Shown: positions 18,374 to 29,031, numbered from the stretch's first letter. The stretch: 64,000 nt of DNA from Brumimicrobium sp. (GCA_023957385.1 JAMLGZ010000001.1:854923-918922); one strand, 5' to 3'. Numbers and translations are program-made. The notes: generated by a model from the sequence alone, not told the origin.

Positions 18374-19195
18374 ATGCTAAAACACGGATTGATTGGATTT
18401 TTTGATTCAGGTTACGGTGGACTTACTGTACTGAAAGAAGTACAGGCACTTTTACCTCAGTATGATTATTTATATTTAGGGGATAATAAACGTGCGCCTT
18501 ATGGAGAAAAAACGCAACAAGAAGTGTATGAATATACATGGGAATCTATTCAATATTTGTTTTCACAAGGGTGTGAACTCGTGATACTCGCTTGCAATAC
18601 AGCTTCTGCTAAAGCATTAAGAAGAATTCAACAAAATGATTTATTGGCTTTTCCTGATAAGAGAGTATTGGGAGTGATACGTCCTAGTGCGGAAATAGTT
18701 GGAACCTATAGTCAAACAAATCAATTGGTTGTGCTGGGAACAAGAGGTACTATTTTATCCAATACTTATTTAGATGAATTCAATAACCATAGTCCACAAA
18801 CCATTGTGCATCAATATGCTTGCCCAAGTTGGGTACCTATTATTGAATCAGGAAAACATGCCTCCAAAGAAGGATTGAATTTGATTAAAGAGGATTTGGA
18901 TGCTATTATAAAATTATATCCGCAAGCAGATGTAATTTTATTAGGTTGTACACATTACCCGATTATTCAAGATTTTATACAAACATATTTGCCTTCAAAG
19001 ATAAAAGTTGTTAGCCAAGGTGAAATTGTAGCCGCATCATTAAAAGATTATTTGAATAGGCATGATTGGCTACAGAAAAAATTAACTCAGCATGCATCTA
19101 GTAAGTATCTCACGACTGGAAATCCAGCTGATTTTGAGAAACAAGCAAAAGATATATTGCGTTTAAATATTAAGGTTGAACAAATTAAATTATAA
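18374..19195 (+). CDS. murI: MurI, glutamate racemase
   Basis: A 273-residue cytoplasmic enzyme that makes D-glutamate for peptidoglycan by a two-cysteine proton relay. Motifs are GFFDSGYGGLTVLKEV (residues 8-23), LACNTASAKALR with the first catalytic Cys, and LLGCTHYPII with the second. The DxSG-type N-terminal loop is intact. It is followed 2 bases later by a gamma-carbonic anhydrase gene, presumably cotranscribed. The start at 18374 fits the family N-terminus. Confidence 0.95.
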   Translation: MLKHGLIGFFDSGYGGLTVLKEVQALLPQYDYLYLGDNKRAPYGEKTQQEVYEYTWESIQYLFSQGCELVILACNTASAKALRRIQQNDLLAFPDKRVLGVIRPSAEIVGTYSQTNQLVVLGTRGTILSNTYLDEFNNHSPQTIVHQYACPSWVPIIESGKHASKEGLNLIKEDLDAIIKLYPQADVILLGCTHYPIIQDFIQTYLPSKIKVVSQGEIVAASLKDYLNRHDWLQKKLTQHASSKYLTTGNPADFEKQAKDILRLNIKVEQIKL

Positions 19196-19197
19196 AA

Positions 19198-19707
19198 ATG
19201 GCTCTTATTAAAGAATGTAGAGGACATACTCCTTCTTACGGAAAAGCATGTTGGTTTGCTGAAAATGCTACCATTTTAGGAAATGTAAAGATGGGAGATC
19301 ACTGCTCCGTATGGTATAATGCTGTGGTTAGGGGAGATGTGAATAGCATTGAAATGGGTGATTATTGTAATGTACAAGATGGAGCTGTGATACATTGCAC
19401 GTATGAGCGTTCTAAAACCATTTTAGGACACTATGTTTCTATAGGTCATAATGCAATTGTGCATGGATGTGTTGTGGAAGATAATGTGTTGATAGGAATG
19501 GGGGCTATTGTAATGGATAATGCTAAAGTTGGCTCAAATGTCATTATAGCTGCTGGTGCTGTAGTTTTAGCAGATACAATTATCGAGTCAAATAGCATTT
19601 ATGCAGGTGTTCCAGCAAAAAAAATAAAAACATTATCGAAAGAAGCTTTTGAAGGAGAGGTGAGGAGGATTGCAGAGGCTTATGTAATGTACTCAACTTG
19701 GCAATAA
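19198..19707 (+). CDS. Gamma-carbonic anhydrase family protein
   Basis: A 169-residue left-handed beta-helix protein of hexapeptide repeats. Three zinc-ligand histidines are seen in GAVIHCTY and in SIGHNAIVHGC (a HxxxxH pair), with the substrate-site RGDVNSIEMGDYCNVQDG. Trimeric proteins of this type hydrate CO2 or act on carnitine-like CoA substrates (CaiE/PaaY), and activity varies among homologues. It sits 2 bases after murI. Confidence 0.9.
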   Translation: MALIKECRGHTPSYGKACWFAENATILGNVKMGDHCSVWYNAVVRGDVNSIEMGDYCNVQDGAVIHCTYERSKTILGHYVSIGHNAIVHGCVVEDNVLIGMGAIVMDNAKVGSNVIIAAGAVVLADTIIESNSIYAGVPAKKIKTLSKEAFEGEVRRIAEAYVMYSTWQ

Positions 19708-19772
19708 TTTAGTAAATGATTCAGATTTTAAAAGAATTTTGTTAAACAATTATGTATATAATTTTCACTTGT

Positions 19773-19780
19773 TATATTTG
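19773..19780 (+). promoter_or_regulatory. -7 promoter element for the TonB receptor/PorV-like operon
   Basis: TATATTTG, 111 bases upstream of the ATG at 19892, which would give a long AT-rich leader. A weaker TATATTTA at 19842-19849 is nearer. Which one is used cannot be told from sequence. Confidence 0.4.
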
Positions 19781-19891
19781 TGCAGATTAAAAAATATTTT
19801 TTTATTTTAGAAGAAGTGTTAAATATTCATAAAGAAATTATGTATATTTACCGCTTACAATTTATTTAGATAGTAATTAATATTTAAACTT

Positions 19892-22800
19892 ATGATACGA
19901 AAGCTCTACTTTGTGTTTCTAAGCATCACATTATCAGTAGGAATATCCTTTGGACAAGCTGGTAGTGGATCTATTAAAGGATCTGTTATTGATAGTAAGT
20001 CAAATAAGCCTATAGAAATGGTTAAGGTTGTTTTATACCAAGGAGGTATTATAAAAGGAGGAACAGATACAGATGAAAATGGAAAATTTGAATTCCCATC
20101 TATTACTGCAGGTTCCTATGATGTTGAATTTAGATCTTCTGAACATCAGCCATTAAAATTATCTGGTGTAGGTGTGTCTTCTGATCAAATCACATTCTTA
20201 GATAAAACCAAATTATCGAAACCAGATGATGTATTAAATCTAGAAGAGGTAGAGGTTGTAGCATATAAAGTCCCTTTGATTAAAAAAGATGGTGCTGCAC
20301 AAGGTTCTACGGTAACTAGAGAAGATATCGCAAAACTTCCTATTCGTACTGCTGCTGGTGTAGCTGCTACAGTTGGAGGGGTTAACGAAACAGATAATGG
20401 AGAAATATCAGTGAGAGGTTCTCGAGAAGGAGCAACTTACTATTATATTGATGGTATCAAAGTAAGAGGTTCTTCTAACTTACCAAAATCTGCATTAGAG
20501 GAAGTTCAGGTAATTACTGGGGGGGTTCCTGCTAGTTATGGTGACGTAACAGGTGGTATTATTGCAGTAACTACAAGAGGTCCTTCTTCCGTTTATTTTG
20601 GAAGTATTGAAGGAGTTACTTCAGGTTTTTATTTTAAAGGAAAAGACCCAATCGGATATGATGGTAAAGTTTATGGTTTAGATAACTATGCATATAATCT
20701 TGTAGAAGGTATGGTTTCTGGTCCACTATGGATGAGAAAAGATAAAGATGGTAATAAGACAGAACCTATTTTAGGATTTTTATTATCTGCCACTTATAAT
20801 TATCAAAAAGACCCAAGACCATTAGCTGGTGGTTCTTGGAGAATTAAGAAAGAAGCAAGAGAAGCTTTATTAAATGAACCTTTACGTCCGTCTTCTAGTG
20901 GTTCTGGTAATTTTGATAACTCTAACTTCTTAAGAATGGATGATTTTGAAAAGACAAAATTCAAAATGAATTCTCAGCGTACAGTTATTTCTGCTGCTGG
21001 TAAGATTGATGTAAATACAGGACCAACTGTAAACTTGACATTCGGAGGATCTTTGAACTATAACTATGGTAAAGTTTATAGCTACTATAATTCACTTTTC
21101 AACTTTGAAAATTTTGGTAATCAAGATGTGCTAGACTGGAGAGTTTATGGTCGTTTTAGACAAAGTTTTAAAAATACAACTGAAGGTTCTAGCTCAAAAG
21201 TAAAAAGCTTCTATTATAACTTAATGGTTGACTATTCTAAGTCTTATAATAAGTTATATGATGACAAACATGGGTATGATATATTTAATTATGGACATGT
21301 TGGATACTATAATACTACATGGGAACCAACTTTCTCATTTAATTCTTCTGGTGATAGTTTAGTGCAAGATGGTTTTAAATCTGTTATTGTAGATTATACA
21401 CCTTCTGATATAAATCCAACATTTGCTGCTATTACTAGTCAGTATTATAAAATGAATCCAGATCCAATTGGAAAATATGAAAACTTACAGCAGATTAACC
21501 AAAATGGAGCGTTGAGAAATGGAGATAGATTGTCTGATGTGTATGGTCTATGGTATAGTTTAGGTACTCCTTATGGAGATCTTTATAAATCAGAAAATGA
21601 TCAGTTAAGAGTAACAGGTTCTGCCTCAATTGTTGTAGGAGGACACAACATCTCTTTGGGAGTAGAATATGAACAGAGATGGGATAGAGGATGGGGGTCA
21701 GGAAGAAACTTCTCTTCATCAGGACAAGACCCAATAGGAATTTGGACTATTGCACGTCAGTATATGAATAGCCATATTTCTGAGTTAGATCTAGATAATC
21801 CTATTCTTTTAGGTAGTGTGGGTGGTTATCCAAAAATTGGTTATAACAGATTGAATACAGGATATGCAGCAAATGCTGGTAATGGTAATTATGGAGGTGC
21901 TGCTCACAATGATGAGCAATATTTCTTTGATTATAATTTCAGAAAAGAAATTGGTTTAAATCCTGCCGGTAATGACTTCGTAGATATCGATGAATATGAC
22001 CCAAATGTTTTTAGTCTAGATATGTTCTCAGCTGATGAGTTATTTAATCAAGGGCAAAACTTTATCGGATATTACGGATACGATAAAAATGGTAAGAAAG
22101 TAAAAGGAGTAACTGATATTAATAAGTATTTCAATGACTTTGATGAGAATGGTAACTATAAGAGATTTGTAGGTGCATTCCAGCCAACTTATATTGCGGG
22201 ATACATTATGGATAAATTCTCTTTTGATAATATCGTATTTAACGTAGGTGTACGTGTGGACGTATTTGATGCAAATCAACCAAAATTGAAAGACCCATTC
22301 TTATTCTTCAATGCAAGAGACGTTAGAGAGGCTAAGAAAGTAAAATCACAAGATCCATCTAACTATGACTGGGTAAATATTCCAGGAAGTATGGGAGAAG
22401 ATTATGTAGTGTACGTGAACGATGTTACAAATCCAACTCAAATCAATGGATTTAGAAGTGGAGAAACTTGGTATGATGCAAATGGAGATCAAGTGCAAGA
22501 CCCTTCTGTTATCAGAGGTAGTGCAGGTATTGCTCCTTGGCTAACTAATCCAAGTCAAACAACACCAACTGCTGATGCATTTGAAGATTATAAAGTAGCT
22601 ATAAACGTAATGCCTCGAATAGCTTTCTCTTTCCCTATTTCGGATGAGGCTAACTTCTTTGCTAACTATGATATCTTGACAAGAAGACCAAATACAGGAA
22701 TACGTTTTGATCCAATCGATTATCAATTTATCACTACAAGAAGTGGATCTATTATTAATAATGCAAACTTACGACCTGAAAAAACTATTGATTACTCTTT

Positions 22801-23665
22801 CGGTTTCCAACAAGTTGTAACAAGAACTTCTTCTATTAAAGTAAGTGCATTCTATCGTGAACAAAGAGATATGATTCAGATTAGAAACTTATTTGAAGCA
22901 TATCCTTCTACATATAAAACTTATGGTAACAGAGACTTCGGTACTGTAAAAGGTGTTACTATAGAATATGATTTAAGAAGAACAGGCAATATCCGTTTGA
23001 CTGCAAACTATACCCTACAGTTTGCTGATGGTACAGGGTCTGATGCTAATTCAGCATTATCTTTTGTTAACTCAAACCAGCCTGACTTAAGAACTATTTA
23101 TCCTCTTTCTTATGATCAAAGACACTCTTTTGCATTTACAATTGACTATCGTTATGGTGATGGTGCTGACTATAATGGTCCTTCGATTAAAGGTGTAAAA
23201 TTATTTGAGAATATGGGACTTAATATCGTAACCTTAATTAATTCAGGTTCACCTTATTCTAAGCAAAAGAATATTAACTCTGCTGCTATGATTAGTCCTA
23301 GCTCTAGTCAAATGACAGGAACTTTAAATGGTTCTAGAAAACCTTGGACGTATAGTTTAGATTTACAAATTGATAGAACTTGGGAGTTACAATTTGGTAA
23401 AGATGAAAATAAGAAAAAATACGCTTATTTGAATGTTTATTTAAGAATCACCAACCTTTTAAATCATAAAAACGTAATCAATGTGTATAGAGCAACAGGT
23501 ACTCCAAATGATGATGGATACTTAGCTGCAGCTGAATGGCAAAACTCTATCCAAAGTAAATTGGATGAGCAGTCTTTCAGAGATTTATATAAAATGTCTG
23601 TAGAAAACCCATACAATTATAGTATGCCTAGAACTATCAGATTAGGAGTTAAATTTGATTTTTAA
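19892..23665 (+). CDS. Large TonB-dependent receptor of unknown ligand
   Basis: A 1257-residue outer membrane protein. It has a signal peptide (1-22), a carboxypeptidase-like regulatory beta-sandwich (SGSIKGSVIDSKSNKP onward to about 115), a plug (120-240, with RTAAGVAATVGGVNETDNG and IDGIKVRGSS) and a long barrel ending in RTIRLGVKFDF with terminal Phe. It is larger than siderophore receptors and resembles the protein- or peptide-linked receptors of Bacteroidota. It is followed after 30 bases by a 1399-residue exported protein and then a PorV/PorQ-family gene, so its job is probably tied to them. It has no SusD partner. Confidence 0.88.
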   Translation: MIRKLYFVFLSITLSVGISFGQAGSGSIKGSVIDSKSNKPIEMVKVVLYQGGIIKGGTDTDENGKFEFPSITAGSYDVEFRSSEHQPLKLSGVGVSSDQITFLDKTKLSKPDDVLNLEEVEVVAYKVPLIKKDGAAQGSTVTREDIAKLPIRTAAGVAATVGGVNETDNGEISVRGSREGATYYYIDGIKVRGSSNLPKSALEEVQVITGGVPASYGDVTGGIIAVTTRGPSSVYFGSIEGVTSGFYFKGKDPIGYDGKVYGLDNYAYNLVEGMVSGPLWMRKDKDGNKTEPILGFLLSATYNYQKDPRPLAGGSWRIKKEAREALLNEPLRPSSSGSGNFDNSNFLRMDDFEKTKFKMNSQRTVISAAGKIDVNTGPTVNLTFGGSLNYNYGKVYSYYNSLFNFENFGNQDVLDWRVYGRFRQSFKNTTEGSSSKVKSFYYNLMVDYSKSYNKLYDDKHGYDIFNYGHVGYYNTTWEPTFSFNSSGDSLVQDGFKSVIVDYTPSDINPTFAAITSQYYKMNPDPIGKYENLQQINQNGALRNGDRLSDVYGLWYSLGTPYGDLYKSENDQLRVTGSASIVVGGHNISLGVEYEQRWDRGWGSGRNFSSSGQDPIGIWTIARQYMNSHISELDLDNPILLGSVGGYPKIGYNRLNTGYAANAGNGNYGGAAHNDEQYFFDYNFRKEIGLNPAGNDFVDIDEYDPNVFSLDMFSADELFNQGQNFIGYYGYDKNGKKVKGVTDINKYFNDFDENGNYKRFVGAFQPTYIAGYIMDKFSFDNIVFNVGVRVDVFDANQPKLKDPFLFFNARDVREAKKVKSQDPSNYDWVNIPGSMGEDYVVYVNDVTNPTQINGFRSGETWYDANGDQVQDPSVIRGSAGIAPWLTNPSQTTPTADAFEDYKVAINVMPRIAFSFPISDEANFFANYDILTRRPNTGIRFDPIDYQFITTRSGSIINNANLRPEKTIDYSFGFQQVVTRTSSIKVSAFYREQRDMIQIRNLFEAYPSTYKTYGNRDFGTVKGVTIEYDLRRTGNIRLTANYTLQFADGTGSDANSALSFVNSNQPDLRTIYPLSYDQRHSFAFTIDYRYGDGADYNGPSIKGVKLFENMGLNIVTLINSGSPYSKQKNINSAAMISPSSSQMTGTLNGSRKPWTYSLDLQIDRTWELQFGKDENKKKYAYLNVYLRITNLLNHKNVINVYRATGTPNDDGYLAAAEWQNSIQSKLDEQSFRDLYKMSVENPYNYSMPRTIRLGVKFDF

Positions 23666-23695
23666 GTATTGAGATAAAATAAGAAACATAAAATT

Positions 23696-26600
23696 ATGAT
23701 TATGAAAGTTTTTTTAGCAACGTTTTTCTTTTTAGGCTTATCAATCGGTATATATGCCGAACAAGATCCTACGAGTATAGGAAATAAGAATGGTACGAAG
23801 CCAACTGGAAATATATACGATAAAGCAAATTGTCCACCTTCTAATGCTAGACTCTTTATGGACTTCAATGATGTTAAAGCACTTGTAGAAGTTGGGGGGT
23901 CTCTTTGGCAAAATAGACAGACTAATTCGGCTTCTTATGAAGTTCCTGCAGGAAGTGGTAATAGAGTTTTATATTCTGGATCTATCTGGATGGGAGGTAC
24001 AGACGTTAATAACCAATTAAAGTTGGCTGCAATCTTATTTAGACAGGGTGAAGAATTTTGGGCTGGACCTCTTTCTCAAAATGTGGGCTCTGGTAACTAT
24101 GACCCTATGCAACCTGTGGGATTTGATGCAATCCGTGATTATGGTGCGGCCACTATCGATCCAGATGTTTGTATGCAATATGATAAATTCTTTACTATTG
24201 CTAAACAAGAAGTAATCAACTATACATTAGCATTCCAATGTAATCAAAATCCGGATTGTGATGATGAATTCCCACTTTCTAATGATGCATTAAATAGAAT
24301 TAATAATTGGCCAGCACACGGAGATGTAAGTAGAGGGCAAGATTTTTACTTAGCTCCTTTTTATGATGCGGCAATTGGTGGCGGTACAGGTGATGGTATA
24401 TATGATCCTACTCAAGGAGATACTCCTTGGTTTGATGATATTTTAGGAAGAGATGATGTTGAATGTGGTATTGATAGACGTGTTACATTATTCGGTGACG
24501 TTACGAATTGGTGGGTATTTAATGATAAAGGAAATATTCATACTGAGACAGGAGCAGATCCTATTGGTATGGAAATTCACGCACAAGCATTCTCATTTGC
24601 CACAAATGATGAGGTGAATCGTATGACTTTCTATAATTATGAAATGATTAACCGTAGTACACAGACTTTATACAATACTTACTTCACACAATATGCTGAC
24701 CCAGATGTTGGTTTCTCTGAGGATGACTATATTGCTTGTGATGTATCTAGAGGTCTTGGTATTGCTTATAATGGTGATAATTTTGATGAAGGACAAAGCG
24801 GTGCTCCTGGATATGGTGATAACCCTCCTGCGGTAGGTATTGATTTCTTTGAAGGACCTTATCAGGATGCTGATGGAAAAGATAACTTAGGACCACATAG
24901 AATTACAAATCCTGATGGCACTAAAACTTATGTTGTACCTACTGTTGCTGATGCTATTGCAGACAAAGGTATTGTGTACGAGGGAATTGGTATTGGTTAT
25001 TCAGATGGTATTATTGATAATGAGCGTTTCGGTATGCGTCGTTTCAATTACTTTAGTCGTCCAGACCTTGCCCCATCTTCTGCAGAGGATGATCCTAAAA
25101 CTGCAGGAGACTTCTACAACTATATGACAGGAAAATGGAAAGATAATTCCAAAATTTACTATGGAGGTACAGGATATACAGGAAGTAATGGGGTAACTTC
25201 TATTGAATCTAGATATACTTATCCTGGTGATTCTGACCCACTTCATTGGGGAACAGATGGTGTTGATCCTGGATTTAAATGGTCAGAAATCAATATCGAT
25301 GGAAATAATGCTTCGAATACGAAGAATGACCGTCGTTTCTTACAAACAGCTGGACCATTTACTCTAACTCCTGGTGCGGTAAATAACTTAACAGTTGGAG
25401 TTGTTTATGGACGTGCATTTGAAGGGGATGCTTCAAAATCTATTGATGTGGTTAGAAAGAATGATACTAAAGCGCAAGCTTTATTTGATAATTGTTTCAA
25501 AATTATGGATCCTCCTACAGCTCCAGTTTTGAAAATTGTTGAGTTGGAAAATGAGTTAGTTCTTTTATTGGATAACCCTTATGGAAATAATGTTAATGAA
25601 ACTTTTGCTGAAGAAGATAATATTAATATTCCTGATCCAGTTGACGGCTCTTCAATAGATAAAGTATATACGTTTGAAGGATATCAGATTTACCAAATGA
25701 AAGATCTTGAATCAGGCGTTTCTGATATTGGAGATGTAGATAAGGCTCGTCTAGTTGCACAATGTGATATTGAGAATGATATTAAGCGAATCATTAATTT
25801 TGAATACAATGAAAGTCTCGGATTTTCTGTGCCTGTTGAAAAGGTGAATGGAGAAAATCGTGGCATCAGACACTCATTTAGTATCACACAAGATGCGTTT
25901 ACTAATAAGAAATTAGTAAATCATAAGACATACTATTATATTGCTATAGCTTATGCTCATAATGAGTTTAAGCCTTATAGCCCAACTGACCCTGATTTAG
26001 TTGATGGACAGCAAATTCCATATATCAGTTCTCGTTTAGGTTCTGACGGAAAAGCTATTAAAGCAAAAGCAGGTATTCCACATTCTCCTAAGCCAAATAA
26101 TGATGGTACAATTGCTGGTTTGCCTTATGGCTCTTCTCCTCAAATTACAACTCTTGATGGTAGAGGAAATGGTGGTCGCGCAATTGATTTAACAAAAGCG
26201 TCTGAAGACTTTATTGTAAAAAATGGTTCCATAGATACTCCTACTTATCAAGTTGGTAAAGGACCTATTGATGTTAAAGTAATAGATCCAATTAATCTAG
26301 TTGGTGGTTATTTCTTGTTAACTTTTGATAACTACACAAAAATTGATACTGCTAGTTGGACACTTTCTAGATATTCTTCTAAAGGAGGTGAACTTCTGGG
26401 TTCTATTAAATCTCAACGTTCTATTAGTTATAAAAATGAGCAATTGATTCCTGAATGGGGTATATCTGTAGCTATAAATCAAGATTTCTATCCTTGTGCA
26501 GATGGTAGCCCAAATTGTAATTTTAGAGCACGTTTAGCTATTCCAATTGAATCTTCTATTTCTTTTGCTGACTCTTCAAAGAGATGGTTGTCTGGAGTTC

Positions 26601-27895
26601 CAGATGTTACATCTTTTGATCCTAGAAACTGGATTATGTCTGGTAGCTATAATGAAACTTCTGCATGTAATCCTGATGCTGGCATTTATAACCCTTGTTG
26701 CTATAATGATTTAGTTGGTGCCGATCCACAAAGATTATTTGCAAAATTAATTAATGGTACTGTAACGCTAGGACAGGTTGCTCGAAGAAATGATTGTGGA
26801 TATACTCCTATTGGTTTACCGACTACTGCAGGAATAACTAATTCAACTTTCAGTTCTTTATCTTCTCTCGAGATGCCTTCAGTTTATCAAACGAGTGTGG
26901 ATATTGTATATACCTCTGATAAATCTAAATGGACACGATGCCCTGTTATAGAATTAGGTATAGATCCAAACTTAAACTTAAATGGAGGTAAACCTGGTTT
27001 ATTGCGTAAGAGCCCTTCTGTAGATAAGAATGGTAAAAAAGTTGGTGATGCAGGATATAATGCTTCTGAGGCTGACCCTGATGGAACAACTCCTACAGGT
27101 ATGGGTTGGTTCCCTGGATATGCTATCGATGTTGAAACTGGTAGAAGATTGAATATGGCTTTTGGAGAAAATTCCTTCTTATCCGGACAAAACGGTGCTG
27201 ATATGATTTGGAATCCTACCACTGATATATTTAATCAAGATGGATTCCCTGTATTAGGAGGACAACATATTGTATATGTATTTGGTAAAATTAATGGTAC
27301 AATGCCTGTGTATGATGAGGGTGTATTTGTACATACAAATCTAAAAGCTGAGAATTCAACTGGATACAAAGAAGTATATAAAAATTTATCTTGGGTTGTG
27401 AATCCATTATTGGCTACTGGACAAAAGTTATTATCTACTGATGTTAGAATGAGAATTCGAATTAATCAACAGTATGATAATTATTCAATGACTGGTGCTT
27501 TTGGAGGTAAGCCAACTTATGAGTGGAATATGAATAAATTCCAAACTATTAAGAATGATAAGGAAACCCTAGCTGATGTATTAGATATGATTAATGTAGT
27601 TCCAAACCCTTATTATGCTTATTCCGAGTATGAAAGAGGTCGTTTGGATACAAGAGTGAAAATTACAAACTTACCTGAAAGATGTAAAGTGAGAATCTAT
27701 AACACTTCTGGTAAATTAATTAGAGCTTTTGATAAAGATAGCCCAATAACTTCTATTGATTGGGATTTGAAAAATGGAGATAATATTCCTGTAGCTGGTG
27801 GTGTATATATCATTCATGTTACTGTGGAAGGTGTGGGAGAGAAGGTTGTTAAATTCTTTGGTGGAATGAGAGCACCAGATTTGGAAAACTTATAA
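23696..27895 (+). CDS. Giant exported protein with T9SS/FlgD-like C-terminal domain
   Basis: A 1399-residue protein with a signal peptide (to about residue 22, ending IGIYAEQ; a second ATG two codons in is also possible). The body is rich in Asp, Asn, Gly and Thr, suggesting beta-propeller or calcium-binding folds, but no catalytic family was recognised. Early Cys and Trp motifs include KANCPPSNARLFMDFNDV and SIWMGGTDVNNQLK. The last hundred residues begin MINVVPNPYYAY and continue RVKITNLPERCKVRIYNTSG and GGVYIIHVTVEG, a T9SS-tail-like sandwich. It lies between a TonB receptor and a PorV-like protein, so surface display through T9SS is likely. Confidence 0.8.
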   Translation: MIMKVFLATFFFLGLSIGIYAEQDPTSIGNKNGTKPTGNIYDKANCPPSNARLFMDFNDVKALVEVGGSLWQNRQTNSASYEVPAGSGNRVLYSGSIWMGGTDVNNQLKLAAILFRQGEEFWAGPLSQNVGSGNYDPMQPVGFDAIRDYGAATIDPDVCMQYDKFFTIAKQEVINYTLAFQCNQNPDCDDEFPLSNDALNRINNWPAHGDVSRGQDFYLAPFYDAAIGGGTGDGIYDPTQGDTPWFDDILGRDDVECGIDRRVTLFGDVTNWWVFNDKGNIHTETGADPIGMEIHAQAFSFATNDEVNRMTFYNYEMINRSTQTLYNTYFTQYADPDVGFSEDDYIACDVSRGLGIAYNGDNFDEGQSGAPGYGDNPPAVGIDFFEGPYQDADGKDNLGPHRITNPDGTKTYVVPTVADAIADKGIVYEGIGIGYSDGIIDNERFGMRRFNYFSRPDLAPSSAEDDPKTAGDFYNYMTGKWKDNSKIYYGGTGYTGSNGVTSIESRYTYPGDSDPLHWGTDGVDPGFKWSEINIDGNNASNTKNDRRFLQTAGPFTLTPGAVNNLTVGVVYGRAFEGDASKSIDVVRKNDTKAQALFDNCFKIMDPPTAPVLKIVELENELVLLLDNPYGNNVNETFAEEDNINIPDPVDGSSIDKVYTFEGYQIYQMKDLESGVSDIGDVDKARLVAQCDIENDIKRIINFEYNESLGFSVPVEKVNGENRGIRHSFSITQDAFTNKKLVNHKTYYYIAIAYAHNEFKPYSPTDPDLVDGQQIPYISSRLGSDGKAIKAKAGIPHSPKPNNDGTIAGLPYGSSPQITTLDGRGNGGRAIDLTKASEDFIVKNGSIDTPTYQVGKGPIDVKVIDPINLVGGYFLLTFDNYTKIDTASWTLSRYSSKGGELLGSIKSQRSISYKNEQLIPEWGISVAINQDFYPCADGSPNCNFRARLAIPIESSISFADSSKRWLSGVPDVTSFDPRNWIMSGSYNETSACNPDAGIYNPCCYNDLVGADPQRLFAKLINGTVTLGQVARRNDCGYTPIGLPTTAGITNSTFSSLSSLEMPSVYQTSVDIVYTSDKSKWTRCPVIELGIDPNLNLNGGKPGLLRKSPSVDKNGKKVGDAGYNASEADPDGTTPTGMGWFPGYAIDVETGRRLNMAFGENSFLSGQNGADMIWNPTTDIFNQDGFPVLGGQHIVYVFGKINGTMPVYDEGVFVHTNLKAENSTGYKEVYKNLSWVVNPLLATGQKLLSTDVRMRIRINQQYDNYSMTGAFGGKPTYEWNMNKFQTIKNDKETLADVLDMINVVPNPYYAYSEYERGRLDTRVKITNLPERCKVRIYNTSGKLIRAFDKDSPITSIDWDLKNGDNIPVAGGVYIIHVTVEGVGEKVVKFFGGMRAPDLENL

Positions 27896-27927
27896 TAATT
27901 AGAAACTGATACTAAATTTTGTAAATA

Positions 27928-28992
27928 ATGAAAATAACAAAATCGATAATTAGTAGTTCCTTAATTCTTGGATCATTCTTGTTGAATTTGAATCTTTATG
28001 CGGGAAATGAAGACCGAATTGGTTCGGCAGGTGCTAGTGAAATTTTAGTAAACCCTTGGGCACGTTCATCTGCTTTTGGTTCAGCAGGTGTTGCTAGCAC
28101 AGAAGGAATTGAAGCTCAATTCTCTAATATTGCAGGACTAGCCTTTGTGGATAAAACTCAAATTAAGTTTAATTATACAAATTGGTTGGGGAGTGCTGGT
28201 ATTTCTTTAAATTCTGCCGGTATAGCACAGCGTGTTGGAGCACAAACTGTTATAGGTGTTTCATTTCAAGCTTTTGGCTACGGGGCAATTGATATAACAA
28301 CAGTTGATTTGCCAGAAGGAGGTATTGGACAATTTACACCTAGAAAAAATATAATCAATGTTGGTGTAGCACATACTTTCTCTAATTCTATCTATGCAGG
28401 TTTGAACATGAAGATTGTTACTGAAAATATAGCGAACCTTCGTACTTCTGGAGTGGCTTTTGATGCAGGTGTTCGTTATATTACAGGTAAAGAAGAGCAA
28501 GTTAAGTTTGGTATTACATTACGTAACGTTGGAACTCCGATGACCTATAAAGGTGACGGACTTTCTAAAGAAATTATGTATCAATCAACTAGTGGTGTTG
28601 CTACTATGGTTCAAAGATCTGCTTCTTTTGAAATGCCTTCTTCTTTAGCTCTTGGTTTTGCTTATGATTTTAATTTCAATGAAAATAATAAGTTGACATT
28701 AGGACTTGCTTTTGTGGCTAATTCATTTACTAATGACCAATTAAATGTTGGTTTAGATTATGGTTTGTCTTTTGGTAAAGCCGCATTAAATATTCGTGCT
28801 GGTTATGTAGGTGAAAAGACAATCTTTAGTAAAGATAAAAGATCTACTAGTCTAACTGGATTTACAGCAGGTGTATCTGTAGATGCTCTTTTAGGAGAAA
28901 AGAAAATGCCGCTTGGATTTGAATATGCAATGCGCTTATCTAATCCATTTGGTGTTATTCACTCTTTTGGAGTTTCTTTTAGTCTAAAATAA
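27928..28992 (+). CDS. PorV/PorQ-family outer membrane protein
   Basis: A 354-residue FadL-like barrel protein of the PorV/PorQ family. It has a signal peptide (1-25), then the N-terminal signature GSAGASEILVNPWARSSAFG and GIEAQFSNIAGLAF, followed by repeated barrel strands. PorV shuttles T9SS cargo to the attachment complex, and PorQ relatives have related or unknown roles. This copy follows the 1399-residue exported protein by 32 bases and looks dedicated to it. A terminator follows. It is not the core porV of the T9SS locus as far as context shows. Confidence 0.85.
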   Translation: MKITKSIISSSLILGSFLLNLNLYAGNEDRIGSAGASEILVNPWARSSAFGSAGVASTEGIEAQFSNIAGLAFVDKTQIKFNYTNWLGSAGISLNSAGIAQRVGAQTVIGVSFQAFGYGAIDITTVDLPEGGIGQFTPRKNIINVGVAHTFSNSIYAGLNMKIVTENIANLRTSGVAFDAGVRYITGKEEQVKFGITLRNVGTPMTYKGDGLSKEIMYQSTSGVATMVQRSASFEMPSSLALGFAYDFNFNENNKLTLGLAFVANSFTNDQLNVGLDYGLSFGKAALNIRAGYVGEKTIFSKDKRSTSLTGFTAGVSVDALLGEKKMPLGFEYAMRLSNPFGVIHSFGVSFSLK

Positions 28993-29031
28993 ATTCGTCA
29001 AAAAAAATTAAAGTAATTAATATGTTTTATT

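Noticed and set aside
19842-19849. TATATTTA as the main promoter of the large TonB receptor
   Set aside because: It deviates from TAnnTTTG at the last base, while an exact match exists at 19773; it remains an alternative.
22040-22726. Minus-strand reading frames inside the large TonB receptor gene
   Set aside because: They have low-complexity Ile/Tyr/His composition typical of antisense frames and no homology pattern.
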